The translations under genes and the position numbers were made by a program. Shown here piece by piece: positions 15,510 to 25,022 of a stretch of DNA of 64,000 nt. The notes beneath the pieces are model-generated. The model made no database searches and was not told where the DNA came from. It was given only the letters and a program-made list of their open reading frames with translations. Origin of the DNA: Erysipelotrichaceae bacterium (lineage in GTDB: Bacteria > Bacillota_I > Bacilli_A > RFN20 > CAG-449); NCBI GenBank assembly GCA_015059045.1, contig SVBD01000006.1:1-64000 (forward strand). The letters are read 5' to 3'. Position 1 is the stretch's first letter; every line of letters begins with the position of its first letter.

Positions 15510-16613
15510 TTATACATTAAATCTAATTAACATACAATCGCCATCTTGTACTTGATAAGCTTTTCCTTCGCTTCTAATTTTACCCGCTTCCTTTAATGCT
15601 TTTTCACTTTTGTATTCAAACACATCATCACAAGAGTAAACTTCCGCACGAATAAATCCTCTTTCAAAATCAGAGTGAATTGTTCCTGCACATTGAGGTG
15701 CAAGCATTCCTTTAGTGAATGTCCACGCTCTAACTTCATCAGCCCCTACTGTAAAGAATGTTGCTAAATTTAATAATCTATATGTTGTTGCAACCAATCT
15801 ATCTAATCCAGTTGCAGATGCTCCAAGAGAAGCAAGATATTCGATTTTTTCTTCTTTTGGAAGTTCTGCTAATTCATATTCGATATTTGCAGAAATAGCA
15901 ATTACTTCCGCTCCTTCTTTCTCTGCGATTGCTTTAACTTCTTGATAATACTTACTCTTGTTTGGGTCAACATAATCTTCTTCTGCTACATTAGCGACAT
16001 AAATAATTGGTTTAATTGTTAACAAATTATATTGTTTAACTAAAACTTGTTCATCTTCAGTTAAACTGACACTTCTAGCAGGTTTTTCTTCATCTAGTGC
16101 CTTTTTAATTTTTGATAGTAAGTTAAATTCCGCTACTGCTGATTTTTCTTTTGTTGTATGAGCCTTAGTTTCTACTTTACTAATTCTTTTAACAACTGTA
16201 TCTAAATCTGCAAGCATTAATTCTAAGTTAATTGTTTCGATATCTCTAGTTGGATTTAATGTATTTTCAACGTGAATGATATCGTTATTTTCAAAGCAAC
16301 GAACTACATGACAAATTGCATCACAGGCTCTAATGTTACCTAAAAATTGATTGCCTAAACCTTCACCTTTACTAGCCCCTTTGACAAGTCCAGCAATATC
16401 AATAAATTCAAAAGTGGTTTTTACAGTTTTTCTTGGTTGGAATAATTCAACTAATTTATCTACTCTTTCATCATTTACTTCTACAATTCCTGAGTTAGGA
16501 TTTATTGTTGCAAATGGATAATTAGCCGCTTCAACATGTGAAGAAGTAATCGCGTTAAATAATGTTGACTTTCCTACGTTTGGTAATCCGACAATGCCTG
16601 CTTTTAATGCCAT
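15510..16613 (-). CDS. ychF: YchF/EngD/OLA1-type ATPase
   Basis: 367 residues. The P-loop GLPNVGKSTLFNAI, switch region NYPFATINPN and DIAGLVKGASKGEGLGNQFL identify YchF, and the C-terminal TGS-like domain ends in VQDGDCMLIRFNV. It is a ribosome-associated ATPase linked to translation and redox stress. It heads the ychF-ispF-gltX operon. In many Firmicutes ychF stands next to a DUF951 gene; here the DUF951 gene is about 5 kb upstream, with two ABC transporter genes between. Confidence 0.97.
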   Translation of the reverse strand: MALKAGIVGLPNVGKSTLFNAITSSHVEAANYPFATINPNSGIVEVNDERVDKLVELFQPRKTVKTTFEFIDIAGLVKGASKGEGLGNQFLGNIRACDAICHVVRCFENNDIIHVENTLNPTRDIETINLELMLADLDTVVKRISKVETKAHTTKEKSAVAEFNLLSKIKKALDEEKPARSVSLTEDEQVLVKQYNLLTIKPIIYVANVAEEDYVDPNKSKYYQEVKAIAEKEGAEVIAISANIEYELAELPKEEKIEYLASLGASATGLDRLVATTYRLLNLATFFTVGADEVRAWTFTKGMLAPQCAGTIHSDFERGFIRAEVYSCDDVFEYKSEKALKEAGKIRSEGKAYQVQDGDCMLIRFNV

Positions 16614-16632
16614 AAATAATCAACTCCTAAAT

Positions 16633-16653
16633 ATTAAGAATAGAATTCTTAAT
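16633..16653 (-). promoter_or_regulatory. Inverted repeat just upstream of the ychF ribosome-binding site
   Basis: ATTAAGAAT (16633-16641), AGA, ATTCTTAAT (16645-16653). It stands just before the AGGAGT of ychF. There is no T run after it on the minus strand, so it is a leader hairpin or protein site rather than a terminator. Confidence 0.3.
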
Positions 16654-16733
16654 CTTCTATCGTTAAAAGAATAACATTAATTTTATTATTTTAAAAGAAA
16701 AAGTGATTGATAATTAATTTTATTTGCGAAAAT

Positions 16734-16751
16734 AAGAATTTTTTAATTCTT
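16734..16751 (-). terminator. Weak terminator of the large ABC transporter gene
   Basis: AAGAATT (16734-16740) pairs with AATTCTT (16745-16751), followed on the minus strand by ATTTTC. The stem is short and all-AT except one pair, and overlaps the stop codon. Confidence 0.35.
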
Positions 16752-19502
16752 AAGTAAACTAATCACATCCTTCTTAATGAAAAATCTCATATTGATCAAA
16801 GAAGAAATGATAAAAGAAAATAAGCAAACCATTATTATTAATCCGAAAGGAAGAAACGACAAATACACGCTAGTGATAGAAGAATCTAACATTGGCAAAA
16901 TCAAAGAAGTGATAAATAGCAAAGTTAAAGAAAACAACATTCCACCAAGTATCAAAATTACATTAATTAATAAAAAATAGTTAAAAATCGACCATTTTTG
17001 ATAACCTAAGAATGAATAAATAACTATTTCCTTTTCTCCTTCTTTTAAAAACAAGTAATTGACAAGTATCATCATAAATAAACTCGATATTAAAACTACA
17101 AAGGAGAAAAATAATAGTCCTGTAGAAATATAGGATAAACTCTCATTAATTGATTTTAAATAATCACTTAACGGATTAACAAATTCAAAGTCCTGATATT
17201 GGTTATTTAAAAACATAATAAAGTCTTCATTATTATCTTTTAAGGTGATTAAACATTTACTAATTTCTTGATCTTCTTGAAATATTCCTAGATGAATATT
17301 TGATAAAACCAACGGGAAAAGATTATCACTATAAAAAGATAAATCTTCTTCTTTAGTGATCCCAGATACTTTAAAAGGAATTGTTTTAAAGTTATTTTTA
17401 TACTTATTATTTATTTGTTCAATACTTACTAAACTAACTAAATATATTGTTTCACCTATATCAACATTTAAATTTTCTGATAACTTTTTAGATATCATAA
17501 TTTCGTTTTCTTTATTTGGATATCTACCACTTAACAAAGAGATATTTTGTTTAGAATAATCTTTGAATTTTACATAATTTTCTTTTGAACAATCTAGCAT
17601 GCTCAATGAATAAAAATCATTTGAATTAGAGGTAAAATAATTTGATTGATAATTACCTAAATTATTATTTGAAAAACTATTATAATCAATAAATTCATTT
17701 ATTGTACCTTCGTTACTAGAAAGATATGTGGGTAGTTCAAATCCATTAATTAACGCTTGTTCATCTACATTAAAAGATTTACTACCACAAGGAATATAAC
17801 TAATAATGTTTTTATTATTAAAACATATCTCTTCTATTGTATGTAAAGAAATATTATTTTCATTTTTATAAGTCAAATAAATATGCTTTATATCGGGGTT
17901 TTCCTTTGAAAACACGGGTATTTGCTCATCTTGAAGAATATGAAATGAATACTTATTCATCCTTTTATCTAATAACATTCTTTTAAAAAAAGAAACAACG
18001 TTTTCTTCTTTAATTTGAAGCGTACAAAACTTTTTAGTAGTCCAAGGATAATAATCATTTTCTAAAGGAAAAAAGGAGTAAGGTAATTTCATAGTTTCTT
18101 CAATATATAATTCATTAAACGAAGATAAAGATGAATAAACACAAGGATTATTACTTCTAACAAATCCAACTATTTCAAATGGGATAGCTAGGTAATATTC
18201 CCAAGATTTATTTTCAATAATTATTTTTGAAGATATTGAATTAGAAATAAAATATTTACTTAGTGAATCATATTTATAACCACTTAAATTCAATTTTCTA
18301 CAAAGATCGTAAATCTTACTTTCTGATAAACCAATCACAATTTGATTTTCTTTTAATTCTTCTACTTTTGGATAGACTTCATTAGCAAATTTTAATAAAG
18401 AAAATTCATTAATATTTCTCACTCCATAATTATCTAAAGAATAATTAAATCCATTGATATTAATTAGAAAATCATTTCGATCAACAAAGTAATTTTCATA
18501 ATTGCATAAATAACTTTGAGATGTTGATTCAATTAAATCTTCATAATTTAATATAAAATCTTCAAACTCATTTGAATCTACAACTTCCATTTTCTTTATT
18601 TGGCTAGTAGATTCCTTCGTCTTCATAATAATTTGATTCGTGCCATAATAACTAGATAAACTATCTTTTAAACTTTGTTCCATCGCCCCTTTAATTAAAA
18701 AAGATAATCCCATAGTAAAAAGACAAATAATCATACTAAAGAAAAGAATAAATATTCTTACTCTTTTTCTAGTTATCATTTTTCTAGCGTGATTTAATAA
18801 ATATTTAAAGTCTAATTTAGTATTCTTTTTAACTCTGTCTACATCTATTTTTTTAGAATTAATTTCAATATTTGGTAGCATGTGATTTTTAAAATGATAC
18901 GTATAAGATGAATATAAACTAGCAATATCTTCATTATGGGTTACTAAAATTACTATCTTATCTTTACTTAACTTTTTTAATGATTCCATAACTATTTTTG
19001 TAGATGTCTCATCTAATCCCGAAGTAATTTCATCACAAATTATTAAAGGAGTATTTCTTAAAATCGCACCAATTATCATTAAGCGTTTCTTTTCTCCTCT
19101 TGATAAAACTTTGCAAGGGGTATCTAAATCTTTTATTAAAGAAAAATCTTTCAATAGTTCAAGTGCTTTATCTTTATTTAATTCTAAATGAGTAATTAGT
19201 TCCAAATTGACCTTAATACTTTCTTCATCAATAAAATTGGGTTCTTGAAACAAATAAGTAATATAAGAAGATAAATATTCTTCTTTTTCTTTTGTAGATA
19301 ATTCTTTTACATTTTTATTTAAAAATATATATTCTCCTTCAAAAGAATTATCCATCAAAGAGATAATGTTTAATAAAGTTGATTTACCACATCCAGAAGG
19401 GCCAATAATACTAATTAAACAAGGCGAGGAAATTTTAATGTTGATATTGTTTAAAACCGTATAATTTTGATAATGCTTTTTAATGTTTTTTAATTCAATC
19501 AT
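16743..19502 (-). CDS. ABC transporter, ATPase-permease fusion (MacB/FtsX-like permease)
   Basis: 919 residues. Residues 1-215 are an ATPase: Walker A GPSGCGKSTLL, signature LSRGEKKRL (a degenerate LSGGQ), Walker B LIICDEITSGLDE. A helix at about 245-268 opens the permease, then roughly 500 residues of extracytoplasmic sequence, then three helices near 790-910. That is the FtsX/MacB type of permease with a giant extracellular domain. It starts one base after the neighbouring 645-residue ATPase-permease gene ends, so the two probably form a heterodimer. Such pairs export or extract peptides or lipids and can give antimicrobial-peptide resistance. No sensor kinase or substrate gene is adjacent, so the substrate is unknown. 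Confidence 0.85.
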   Translation of the reverse strand: MIELKNIKKHYQNYTVLNNINIKISSPCLISIIGPSGCGKSTLLNIISLMDNSFEGEYIFLNKNVKELSTKEKEEYLSSYITYLFQEPNFIDEESIKVNLELITHLELNKDKALELLKDFSLIKDLDTPCKVLSRGEKKRLMIIGAILRNTPLIICDEITSGLDETSTKIVMESLKKLSKDKIVILVTHNEDIASLYSSYTYHFKNHMLPNIEINSKKIDVDRVKKNTKLDFKYLLNHARKMITRKRVRIFILFFSMIICLFTMGLSFLIKGAMEQSLKDSLSSYYGTNQIIMKTKESTSQIKKMEVVDSNEFEDFILNYEDLIESTSQSYLCNYENYFVDRNDFLININGFNYSLDNYGVRNINEFSLLKFANEVYPKVEELKENQIVIGLSESKIYDLCRKLNLSGYKYDSLSKYFISNSISSKIIIENKSWEYYLAIPFEIVGFVRSNNPCVYSSLSSFNELYIEETMKLPYSFFPLENDYYPWTTKKFCTLQIKEENVVSFFKRMLLDKRMNKYSFHILQDEQIPVFSKENPDIKHIYLTYKNENNISLHTIEEICFNNKNIISYIPCGSKSFNVDEQALINGFELPTYLSSNEGTINEFIDYNSFSNNNLGNYQSNYFTSNSNDFYSLSMLDCSKENYVKFKDYSKQNISLLSGRYPNKENEIMISKKLSENLNVDIGETIYLVSLVSIEQINNKYKNNFKTIPFKVSGITKEEDLSFYSDNLFPLVLSNIHLGIFQEDQEISKCLITLKDNNEDFIMFLNNQYQDFEFVNPLSDYLKSINESLSYISTGLLFFSFVVLISSLFMMILVNYLFLKEGEKEIVIYSFLGYQKWSIFNYFLLINVILILGGMLFSLTLLFITSLILPMLDSSITSVYLSFLPFGLIIMVCLFSFIISSLINMRFFIKKDVISLLKN

Positions 19503-19503
19503 A

Positions 19504-21441
19504 CTAACCCTCCCTTAATACATCACTTAATTTAATTTTATTAACAAAATACTTACTAATCTGACTAAAAATAAAACTAAAAATAAGGGATAATAAAATC
19601 GTTATCATATTTTCAAAAAGGATATTTTCAATTGTTAAAAGATTGATAAAATCTATTTTTTTATCAATAACATAGTAAGTAAAATATTTAGCAAAAAATG
19701 ATGTTAATAAACTAATAAAAATGATAATTCCTATTTGATAAAAGACAATCTTTTCCGTTTGCTTTTTTAATACTCCTAAACTTTTTAATACCCCTAATTC
19801 TTTTTCTTCATCAATAATCAAAGAATTGATTGTTAATCCCATTAATAAGCAAGATATCACTAAACTAATAATTAAAAATATTTCTATTGCATCGATAATT
19901 TTATTAAATAAATCTTCAATAGATTTATAATTTTCAATGCTTCTTGAAATGCATTTAAAGTTATAATAAGAGGAATTAAAATTATTTATCTTTTCATATG
20001 TTTCTTCCACTTTGTTTATATCATTAGAGATAAAATATAATGTTCCTGTATTAAAGTAATCACCTTCAAAAGAATAGAAAATTATTCTATGAGCTAGGGA
20101 CACTTTTTCTTTTTTCTCTAAAGATAAATTTTCTAAATTAATCAAATGAAGATAATCTTCTAAATAATAGTAATGATAATAAACTATTGGTTCTTGAAAA
20201 AATTCTAATTCTTCATTAACTCCCACCACTTCAAAATCTATAGACAGATCTATATAATCAGATATCACCTTATTTGATAAATTGATATAGTCAATGTTTC
20301 TTTTTTGAATATAGTTTATCTTGTTATTTTTAATCAATTCTTTTGCTTTGCTATTAACTATTACCTGATTATAAGAGGTTATATTTTTATCTAAGCAAGG
20401 AAGAAATCTAATTTGTAATTCTTCATCTAAACTCTTCAAAGAAGTATAAGAATTAATTAAATTTGAATAGTTATATCCTAAATTTAAATCGCTCAATAAA
20501 TGATTGATATGAGATAATTCTTCTTTTGTTGGTCTAGTATTTTTAATAAGTGAAAAAGAAGTATTTTCTATCTTAGTTTCTAGAGTTATCGTCAATTCTA
20601 AAAAAGAATAATCTAAAGCACTTTGTTTATAAGAAGTAATATAACTCTCTACACTTTTTTCAACACACAAAATTATTCCAACTAAAGAAAAAGAAATAGA
20701 TAAAGAAATAATTGATAAAGTAATTTTGAAAATCGACTTTCTTAATAATTCTAAACTATTTTTAAACAATTTTAATTTAGGTAATATCTTCTTATTCTCT
20801 TTGACTTTTATTTTTTCTTCAAATGGAGAAATAAAATCAACCTTTTTTGTTTCTAAAGAAATAACATGATCAGAAAATTTGTTTACTAATTTAATATTAT
20901 GACTAATATTAATTACTAATATATCTTTACTAATCTCTTTAATATATTTCATTATTTTTAACGAATTATTTTCATCTAGAGAACCAACAATTTCATCACA
21001 AAAAATAATTTTTGGATTCTTCATTAATGTTCTTGCAATTGCTACACGTTGCTTTTCTCCACCAGATAAAAGCTTAACTTTTTTATTTATCTTATCTTCT
21101 AAATTCAATAAACTTATTATTTTTTTATAATTTTTACTTTTACCAAAAAGAGTAATGTTTTCTTTAACTGTCAAATATTCAAACAAATGGAAATTTTGGA
21201 AAATAACTCCCGTATATTTATTTCTAAACTCATCGAAAGATTTAATTTTCTTCCCTTTAAAATATATAGTCCCTTCACAAGCTTCTAATCCCAACAAACA
21301 ATTTAATAAAGTAGATTTACCACATCCAGAATGTCCAATGATAGAAACAATACCAAAACTAGGAAAAGAAATATTTATATCTTCTAGGATTTTTTCTTGG
21401 TTAAAAGATTTAGATAAATTTTTGCAAGAAAAAAAGTTCAT
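19504..21441 (-). CDS. ABC transporter, ATPase-permease fusion (partner)
   Basis: 645 residues. The ATPase at residues 1-200 is canonical: Walker A GHSGCGKSTLL, signature LLSGGEKQRVAIA, Walker B IIFCDEIVGSLDE. A helix at about 235-260 is followed by an extracytoplasmic region of about 250 residues and three helices between 520 and 635, with an EKELGVLKSLGVLKKQ coupling segment typical of FtsX-type permeases. Its signature is intact while that of its partner is degenerate, a common asymmetry in heterodimers. AGGAGGAT precedes the ATG. It is the upstream gene of the pair. Confidence 0.85.
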   Translation of the reverse strand: MNFFSCKNLSKSFNQEKILEDINISFPSFGIVSIIGHSGCGKSTLLNCLLGLEACEGTIYFKGKKIKSFDEFRNKYTGVIFQNFHLFEYLTVKENITLFGKSKNYKKIISLLNLEDKINKKVKLLSGGEKQRVAIARTLMKNPKIIFCDEIVGSLDENNSLKIMKYIKEISKDILVINISHNIKLVNKFSDHVISLETKKVDFISPFEEKIKVKENKKILPKLKLFKNSLELLRKSIFKITLSIISLSISFSLVGIILCVEKSVESYITSYKQSALDYSFLELTITLETKIENTSFSLIKNTRPTKEELSHINHLLSDLNLGYNYSNLINSYTSLKSLDEELQIRFLPCLDKNITSYNQVIVNSKAKELIKNNKINYIQKRNIDYINLSNKVISDYIDLSIDFEVVGVNEELEFFQEPIVYYHYYYLEDYLHLINLENLSLEKKEKVSLAHRIIFYSFEGDYFNTGTLYFISNDINKVEETYEKINNFNSSYYNFKCISRSIENYKSIEDLFNKIIDAIEIFLIISLVISCLLMGLTINSLIIDEEKELGVLKSLGVLKKQTEKIVFYQIGIIIFISLLTSFFAKYFTYYVIDKKIDFINLLTIENILFENMITILLSLIFSFIFSQISKYFVNKIKLSDVLREG

Positions 21442-21492
21442 ATTTTTATCCTCCTATATATTAGTTAAGGATTTTATGAACTTTTTACTAAT

Positions 21493-21687
21493 TTATTTTT
21501 GAATTATTTTTTTAACCTTTTTATTAAAGTCATTTCTAGGTAGCATGATAACATTTCCACATCCCATGCATTTAATCTTAATATCCGCGCCAAGTCTAGT
21601 TACTTGGAATAATTTAGATTTACTTTGACATGGATGAGGCTTTTTCATTTCGACAATCGAATCTAATTGATATTCACTTGATTCCAT
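21493..21687 (-). CDS. DUF951 family small zinc-ribbon-like protein
   Basis: 64 residues. The family pattern is clear: DIVEMKKPHPC-type opening (here DSIVEMKKPHPC), then DIKIKCMGCGNVIMLPRNDF. Three Cys residues suggest a metal site. The function is unknown. In many Firmicutes it neighbours ychF. It begins a few bases after the folD stop and shares its ribosome-binding site with the end of folD, so it belongs to the mut-miaA-fhs-folD strand unit. Confidence 0.88.
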   Translation of the reverse strand: MESSEYQLDSIVEMKKPHPCQSKSKLFQVTRLGADIKIKCMGCGNVIMLPRNDFNKKVKKIIQK

Positions 21688-21690
21688 AAA

Positions 21691-22512
21691 TTAGCTCCTT
21701 TGCTTTTTATATAACTTTAATACATTTTCCATCAAGACACTTGTAGTGATAGTTCCAATTCCTCCTGGAACTTTACTTAATTTACTTACATTATCACTAG
21801 GTAATACATCACCAACAATTCTTCCATCGTCTAAATAATGGATACCGCAATCTAGAACAATAGCATCTTCTTTACATAGACTACTATCTAAGAAATGAGG
21901 TATACCAACTGCAACAACAACTACATCATAATTTTTAACCTTTTCCATTAAATTAACTGTTCTAGAATGAGCAATTGTTACTGTGGCGTGTTTATTTAAT
22001 AACATCATACTTAATGGTTTGCCTACAGAAATTGATCTACCTATTACCAAACAATCTTTACCTTTTAATTCAATTCCATAATGTTCAATCATTTTCATGG
22101 TTGCTTTAGCTGTAGCCGGCGCTAAATCATCATTACCTACAAAGATATCACCCAAACTGACTTTGTTCATTACATCAACATCTTTTAATGGGGAAATAAA
22201 AGATAAAATATATTCTTCTCTAGCCCCTTTAAAAAGAGGTCTAGTTACCATAATTGCAGAACAAGCTGGGTTTTCATTTAACTCTTTAATTGTGTTAATA
22301 TATTCTTCTTCACTATCCTTCATGATTCTTTTTTCAAAAGTGATACCTAAGTTTAAGGCGGTCTTTTCTAAAGAGGCAACATAACCTAATGAAGAACTAT
22401 CGTTTTCATTAACTAAAACGAAAAGACTAGGTTTTTCTAATAAAAACTCAACTTCTTTTTTGATTTGTTCTTTAATATTTAAACTAATTTCTTTACCTAA
22501 TAAGAGTTCCAC
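21691..22512 (-). CDS. folD: Methylenetetrahydrofolate dehydrogenase/cyclohydrolase
   Basis: 273 residues, normal length is about 285. SVGKPLSMMLLNKHATVTIAHSRT is the NADP-binding block (GRS..VG.P) and VPGGIGTITTSVLMEN closes the protein. It interconverts methylene-, methenyl- and formyl-THF. It starts with GTG, preceded by GGAGGATC, and overlaps the fhs stop codon. Together with fhs it supplies one-carbon units. The usual active-site Lys of the Y.x.x.x.K region is hard to place at the N-terminus, which is divergent. Confidence 0.93.
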   Translation of the reverse strand: MELLLGKEISLNIKEQIKKEVEFLLEKPSLFVLVNENDSSSLGYVASLEKTALNLGITFEKRIMKDSEEEYINTIKELNENPACSAIMVTRPLFKGAREEYILSFISPLKDVDVMNKVSLGDIFVGNDDLAPATAKATMKMIEHYGIELKGKDCLVIGRSISVGKPLSMMLLNKHATVTIAHSRTVNLMEKVKNYDVVVVAVGIPHFLDSSLCKEDAIVLDCGIHYLDDGRIVGDVLPSDNVSKLSKVPGGIGTITTSVLMENVLKLYKKQRS

Positions 22513-24123
22513 CTATTGATCCTCCATCTTAACAGCTTGAGGAATTTTTGGAAGTCCTGGCATTGTTAAAATACTACCAGTTAATACTACTAAGAAATTA
22601 GCCCCACTTGAGAGGTTAACCTCTTTAACGTGAAGAGTAAATCCTTCTGGTGCATTTAATACTTTTGGATCATCACTAAATGAAGCAGGAGTTTTTGCAA
22701 TACACATATATGTCTTGTTAAATCCTAATTTTTCATAGAAAGCAATATCAGCTTCCGCTTTTTCTGAGTATTCAACATTTCCAGCATGGTAAATTTCTTT
22801 AGCGATTCTTTCAATCTTATCTTTAATTGGTTCTTCCTTTTTATACAAAGGGTGGTAAGAAGAATTATTTTCTTCTAATCTGTTTGAAACTAAAGTAGCA
22901 AGTTCAATTGCTCCTTCTCCACCTTTTAAGAAACCATCAACGAAACTACATGGATAATTTCTTTCTTTACACCAAGATAATAAGTAATCAATTTCTTCTT
23001 GGTTGTCAGTTGTAAAGTGGTTAACTGCAACAACAACATCAAGACCATATTTCTTCATATTTTCAATATGTCTTTCTAAGTTCTTTGTACCTTCTTTTAA
23101 AGCTTCTAAGTTAAGTTCGTCAATGTTGTCTAATAAATGACCACCATGAACTTTCAACGCTCTAATTGTTGCAACAACTACTACTAAATCAGGATTTAAA
23201 TTGCCTTCTTGACATTTAATATCTAAGAATTTTTCTGCACCTAAATCACTACCAAAACCAGCTTCAGTAACAACGATATCACCAAGTTTTAAACCAAGTT
23301 TGGTAGCGATAAGTGAGTTACATCCATGAGCGATATTTGCAAATGGTCCACCATGAATAATAGCAGGATTATTTTCACCAGTTTGAACTAAGTTAGGTTT
23401 AATAGCTTCTTTCATAAGTTTGCAAATAGCTTTAGAAATTCTTAAATCTTTAACTGTAATTGGCTTATCTTCATATGTATAAGCAACGATAATTTTATTT
23501 ACTCTTTCTCTAAAATCTTCTAATGAAGAACTTAAGCAAAGAATAGCCATTAATTCACTAGCAACTGTAATTAAGAAACCATCTTTTCTTACAACGCCAT
23601 TTTTCTCTCCTAAAGCAATTTCAATTTCTCTTAATGTTCTATCATTCATATCAAGAGCTCTTTTCCAAACAACTCTTTCAGGATTGATATTTAAAGGATT
23701 TCCTTGGAATAAAGAATTATCAATAACTGCAGAAATTAAATTAATTGAGCTAGTTAAAGCATGCATATCACCAGTAAAATGAAGGTTAATTTCTTCTGTT
23801 GGTTCAACAGTAACTTTTCCTCCACCAGTAGCCCCACCTTTTAATCCAAATACTGGGCCAAGAGAAGGTTCTCTTAAACATAAAGCGACTTTTTTATTTA
23901 ACTTATTTAAACCTTCAGTTAAAGCAATTGACATAGTAGTTTTACCTTCACCAAATTTTGTAGGTGTAATTGCAGTAACTAAAACTAATTTACCATCTTT
24001 TCTATCTTTTAATTCTTCGTGAATTGATAAATCAATTTTTGCTTTATATTTACCATATGGTTCAATATATTTATCATCAATTCCTAATCTTTTACTGATT
24101 TCATAAATATTTTTCAATTCCAT
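22513..24123 (-). CDS. fhs: Formate-tetrahydrofolate ligase
   Basis: 536 residues, slightly shorter than the usual 555. The nucleotide-binding loop TPTKFGEGKTT, LREPSLGPVFGLKGGATGGG, GPFANIAHGCNS and EAGFGSDLGAEKF are all present. It makes 10-formyl-THF from formate and ATP. It is followed directly by folD. It sits between DNA-repair and tRNA genes, so the operon is mixed in function. Confidence 0.97.
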   Translation of the reverse strand: MELKNIYEISKRLGIDDKYIEPYGKYKAKIDLSIHEELKDRKDGKLVLVTAITPTKFGEGKTTMSIALTEGLNKLNKKVALCLREPSLGPVFGLKGGATGGGKVTVEPTEEINLHFTGDMHALTSSINLISAVIDNSLFQGNPLNINPERVVWKRALDMNDRTLREIEIALGEKNGVVRKDGFLITVASELMAILCLSSSLEDFRERVNKIIVAYTYEDKPITVKDLRISKAICKLMKEAIKPNLVQTGENNPAIIHGGPFANIAHGCNSLIATKLGLKLGDIVVTEAGFGSDLGAEKFLDIKCQEGNLNPDLVVVVATIRALKVHGGHLLDNIDELNLEALKEGTKNLERHIENMKKYGLDVVVAVNHFTTDNQEEIDYLLSWCKERNYPCSFVDGFLKGGEGAIELATLVSNRLEENNSSYHPLYKKEEPIKDKIERIAKEIYHAGNVEYSEKAEADIAFYEKLGFNKTYMCIAKTPASFSDDPKVLNAPEGFTLHVKEVNLSSGANFLVVLTGSILTMPGLPKIPQAVKMEDQ

Positions 24124-24135
24124 TTTATTCTCCTC

Positions 24136-25020
24136 CTATTTATTTAAAACTTTAACTGCATATTCGAATGCAGAATCTATATTATCAAACCAATTTACAT
24201 CTAATTGATTTTCAAAATAAGTATATTGTCTTTTTGCATATCTTCTAGAGTTTCTTTTAATTAACTCTTTGATTTCTTCTTCACTTAAATTATTTTTCTT
24301 ACCTTCAATAATTTCTTTATAACCGATTGCTTGGAACGAACGAAGATTATCATCATATTTACTTAATAGATATTCTACTTCTTTCATTAAGCCCATTTCA
24401 AACATAATATCTACTCTTTTATTAATTCCTTCATATAGTTCGTCTCTGTTTTTAGTTAAGCCAATAAAGGTTACATCATATAGTAGTTTATGTTCTTGCT
24501 TAGCAATCATTTCTGATTTCTTCTCATTATGAGTTAGACAAATTTCAATTGCTCTTAAAACTCTTTTACGATTATTCATATGAATCTTTTTACTTTCTTC
24601 AAAATCAAGTTTTTCTAATTCTTTATGAAGTTCTTCATTAGTATATGCATCATACATAGATAAAGAAATCTTTTCTTTTTCTTCGTTTAAACTAAAATCA
24701 TATAAGGATGCTTTTAGATAAAGACCTGTTCCTCCTACTAAAATAATAGGAACATTTCTTTTTTGAAGTTCTTCAATTTTATTTCTTAAAGTAACTTGAT
24801 AATCAAATACTGAAAAGGAAGTAGTAGGTTCTACATAATCAAATAAGTGATGAGGAACTTCTCTTCTTTCTTCTAAACTAGGCTTAGCGGTTCCTATATC
24901 CATCTTTTTATAAATTTGAAATGCATCGCAATTAACTATTTCACCTTTTACTTCTTTAGCTATTTTGAGGGCTAATTTTGACTTTCCAATTCCAGTTGGA
25001 CCAACAATAGCAATAATCAT
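24136..25020 (-). CDS. miaA: tRNA dimethylallyltransferase
   Basis: 294 residues. It has the P-loop GPTGIGKSKLA, DAFQIYKKMDIGTAKP, PHHLFDYVEP, VGGTGLYLKA and, near the end, the FQAIGYKE and SRRYAKRQYTYF blocks of MiaA. It prenylates A37 of tRNAs reading U-starting codons; MiaB at 33.6-35.1 kb then methylthiolates the same base. It lies two bases downstream of mutL, a common order. Confidence 0.97.
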   Translation of the reverse strand: MIIAIVGPTGIGKSKLALKIAKEVKGEIVNCDAFQIYKKMDIGTAKPSLEERREVPHHLFDYVEPTTSFSVFDYQVTLRNKIEELQKRNVPIILVGGTGLYLKASLYDFSLNEEKEKISLSMYDAYTNEELHKELEKLDFEESKKIHMNNRKRVLRAIEICLTHNEKKSEMIAKQEHKLLYDVTFIGLTKNRDELYEGINKRVDIMFEMGLMKEVEYLLSKYDDNLRSFQAIGYKEIIEGKKNNLSEEEIKELIKRNSRRYAKRQYTYFENQLDVNWFDNIDSAFEYAVKVLNK

Positions 25021-25022
25021 TT

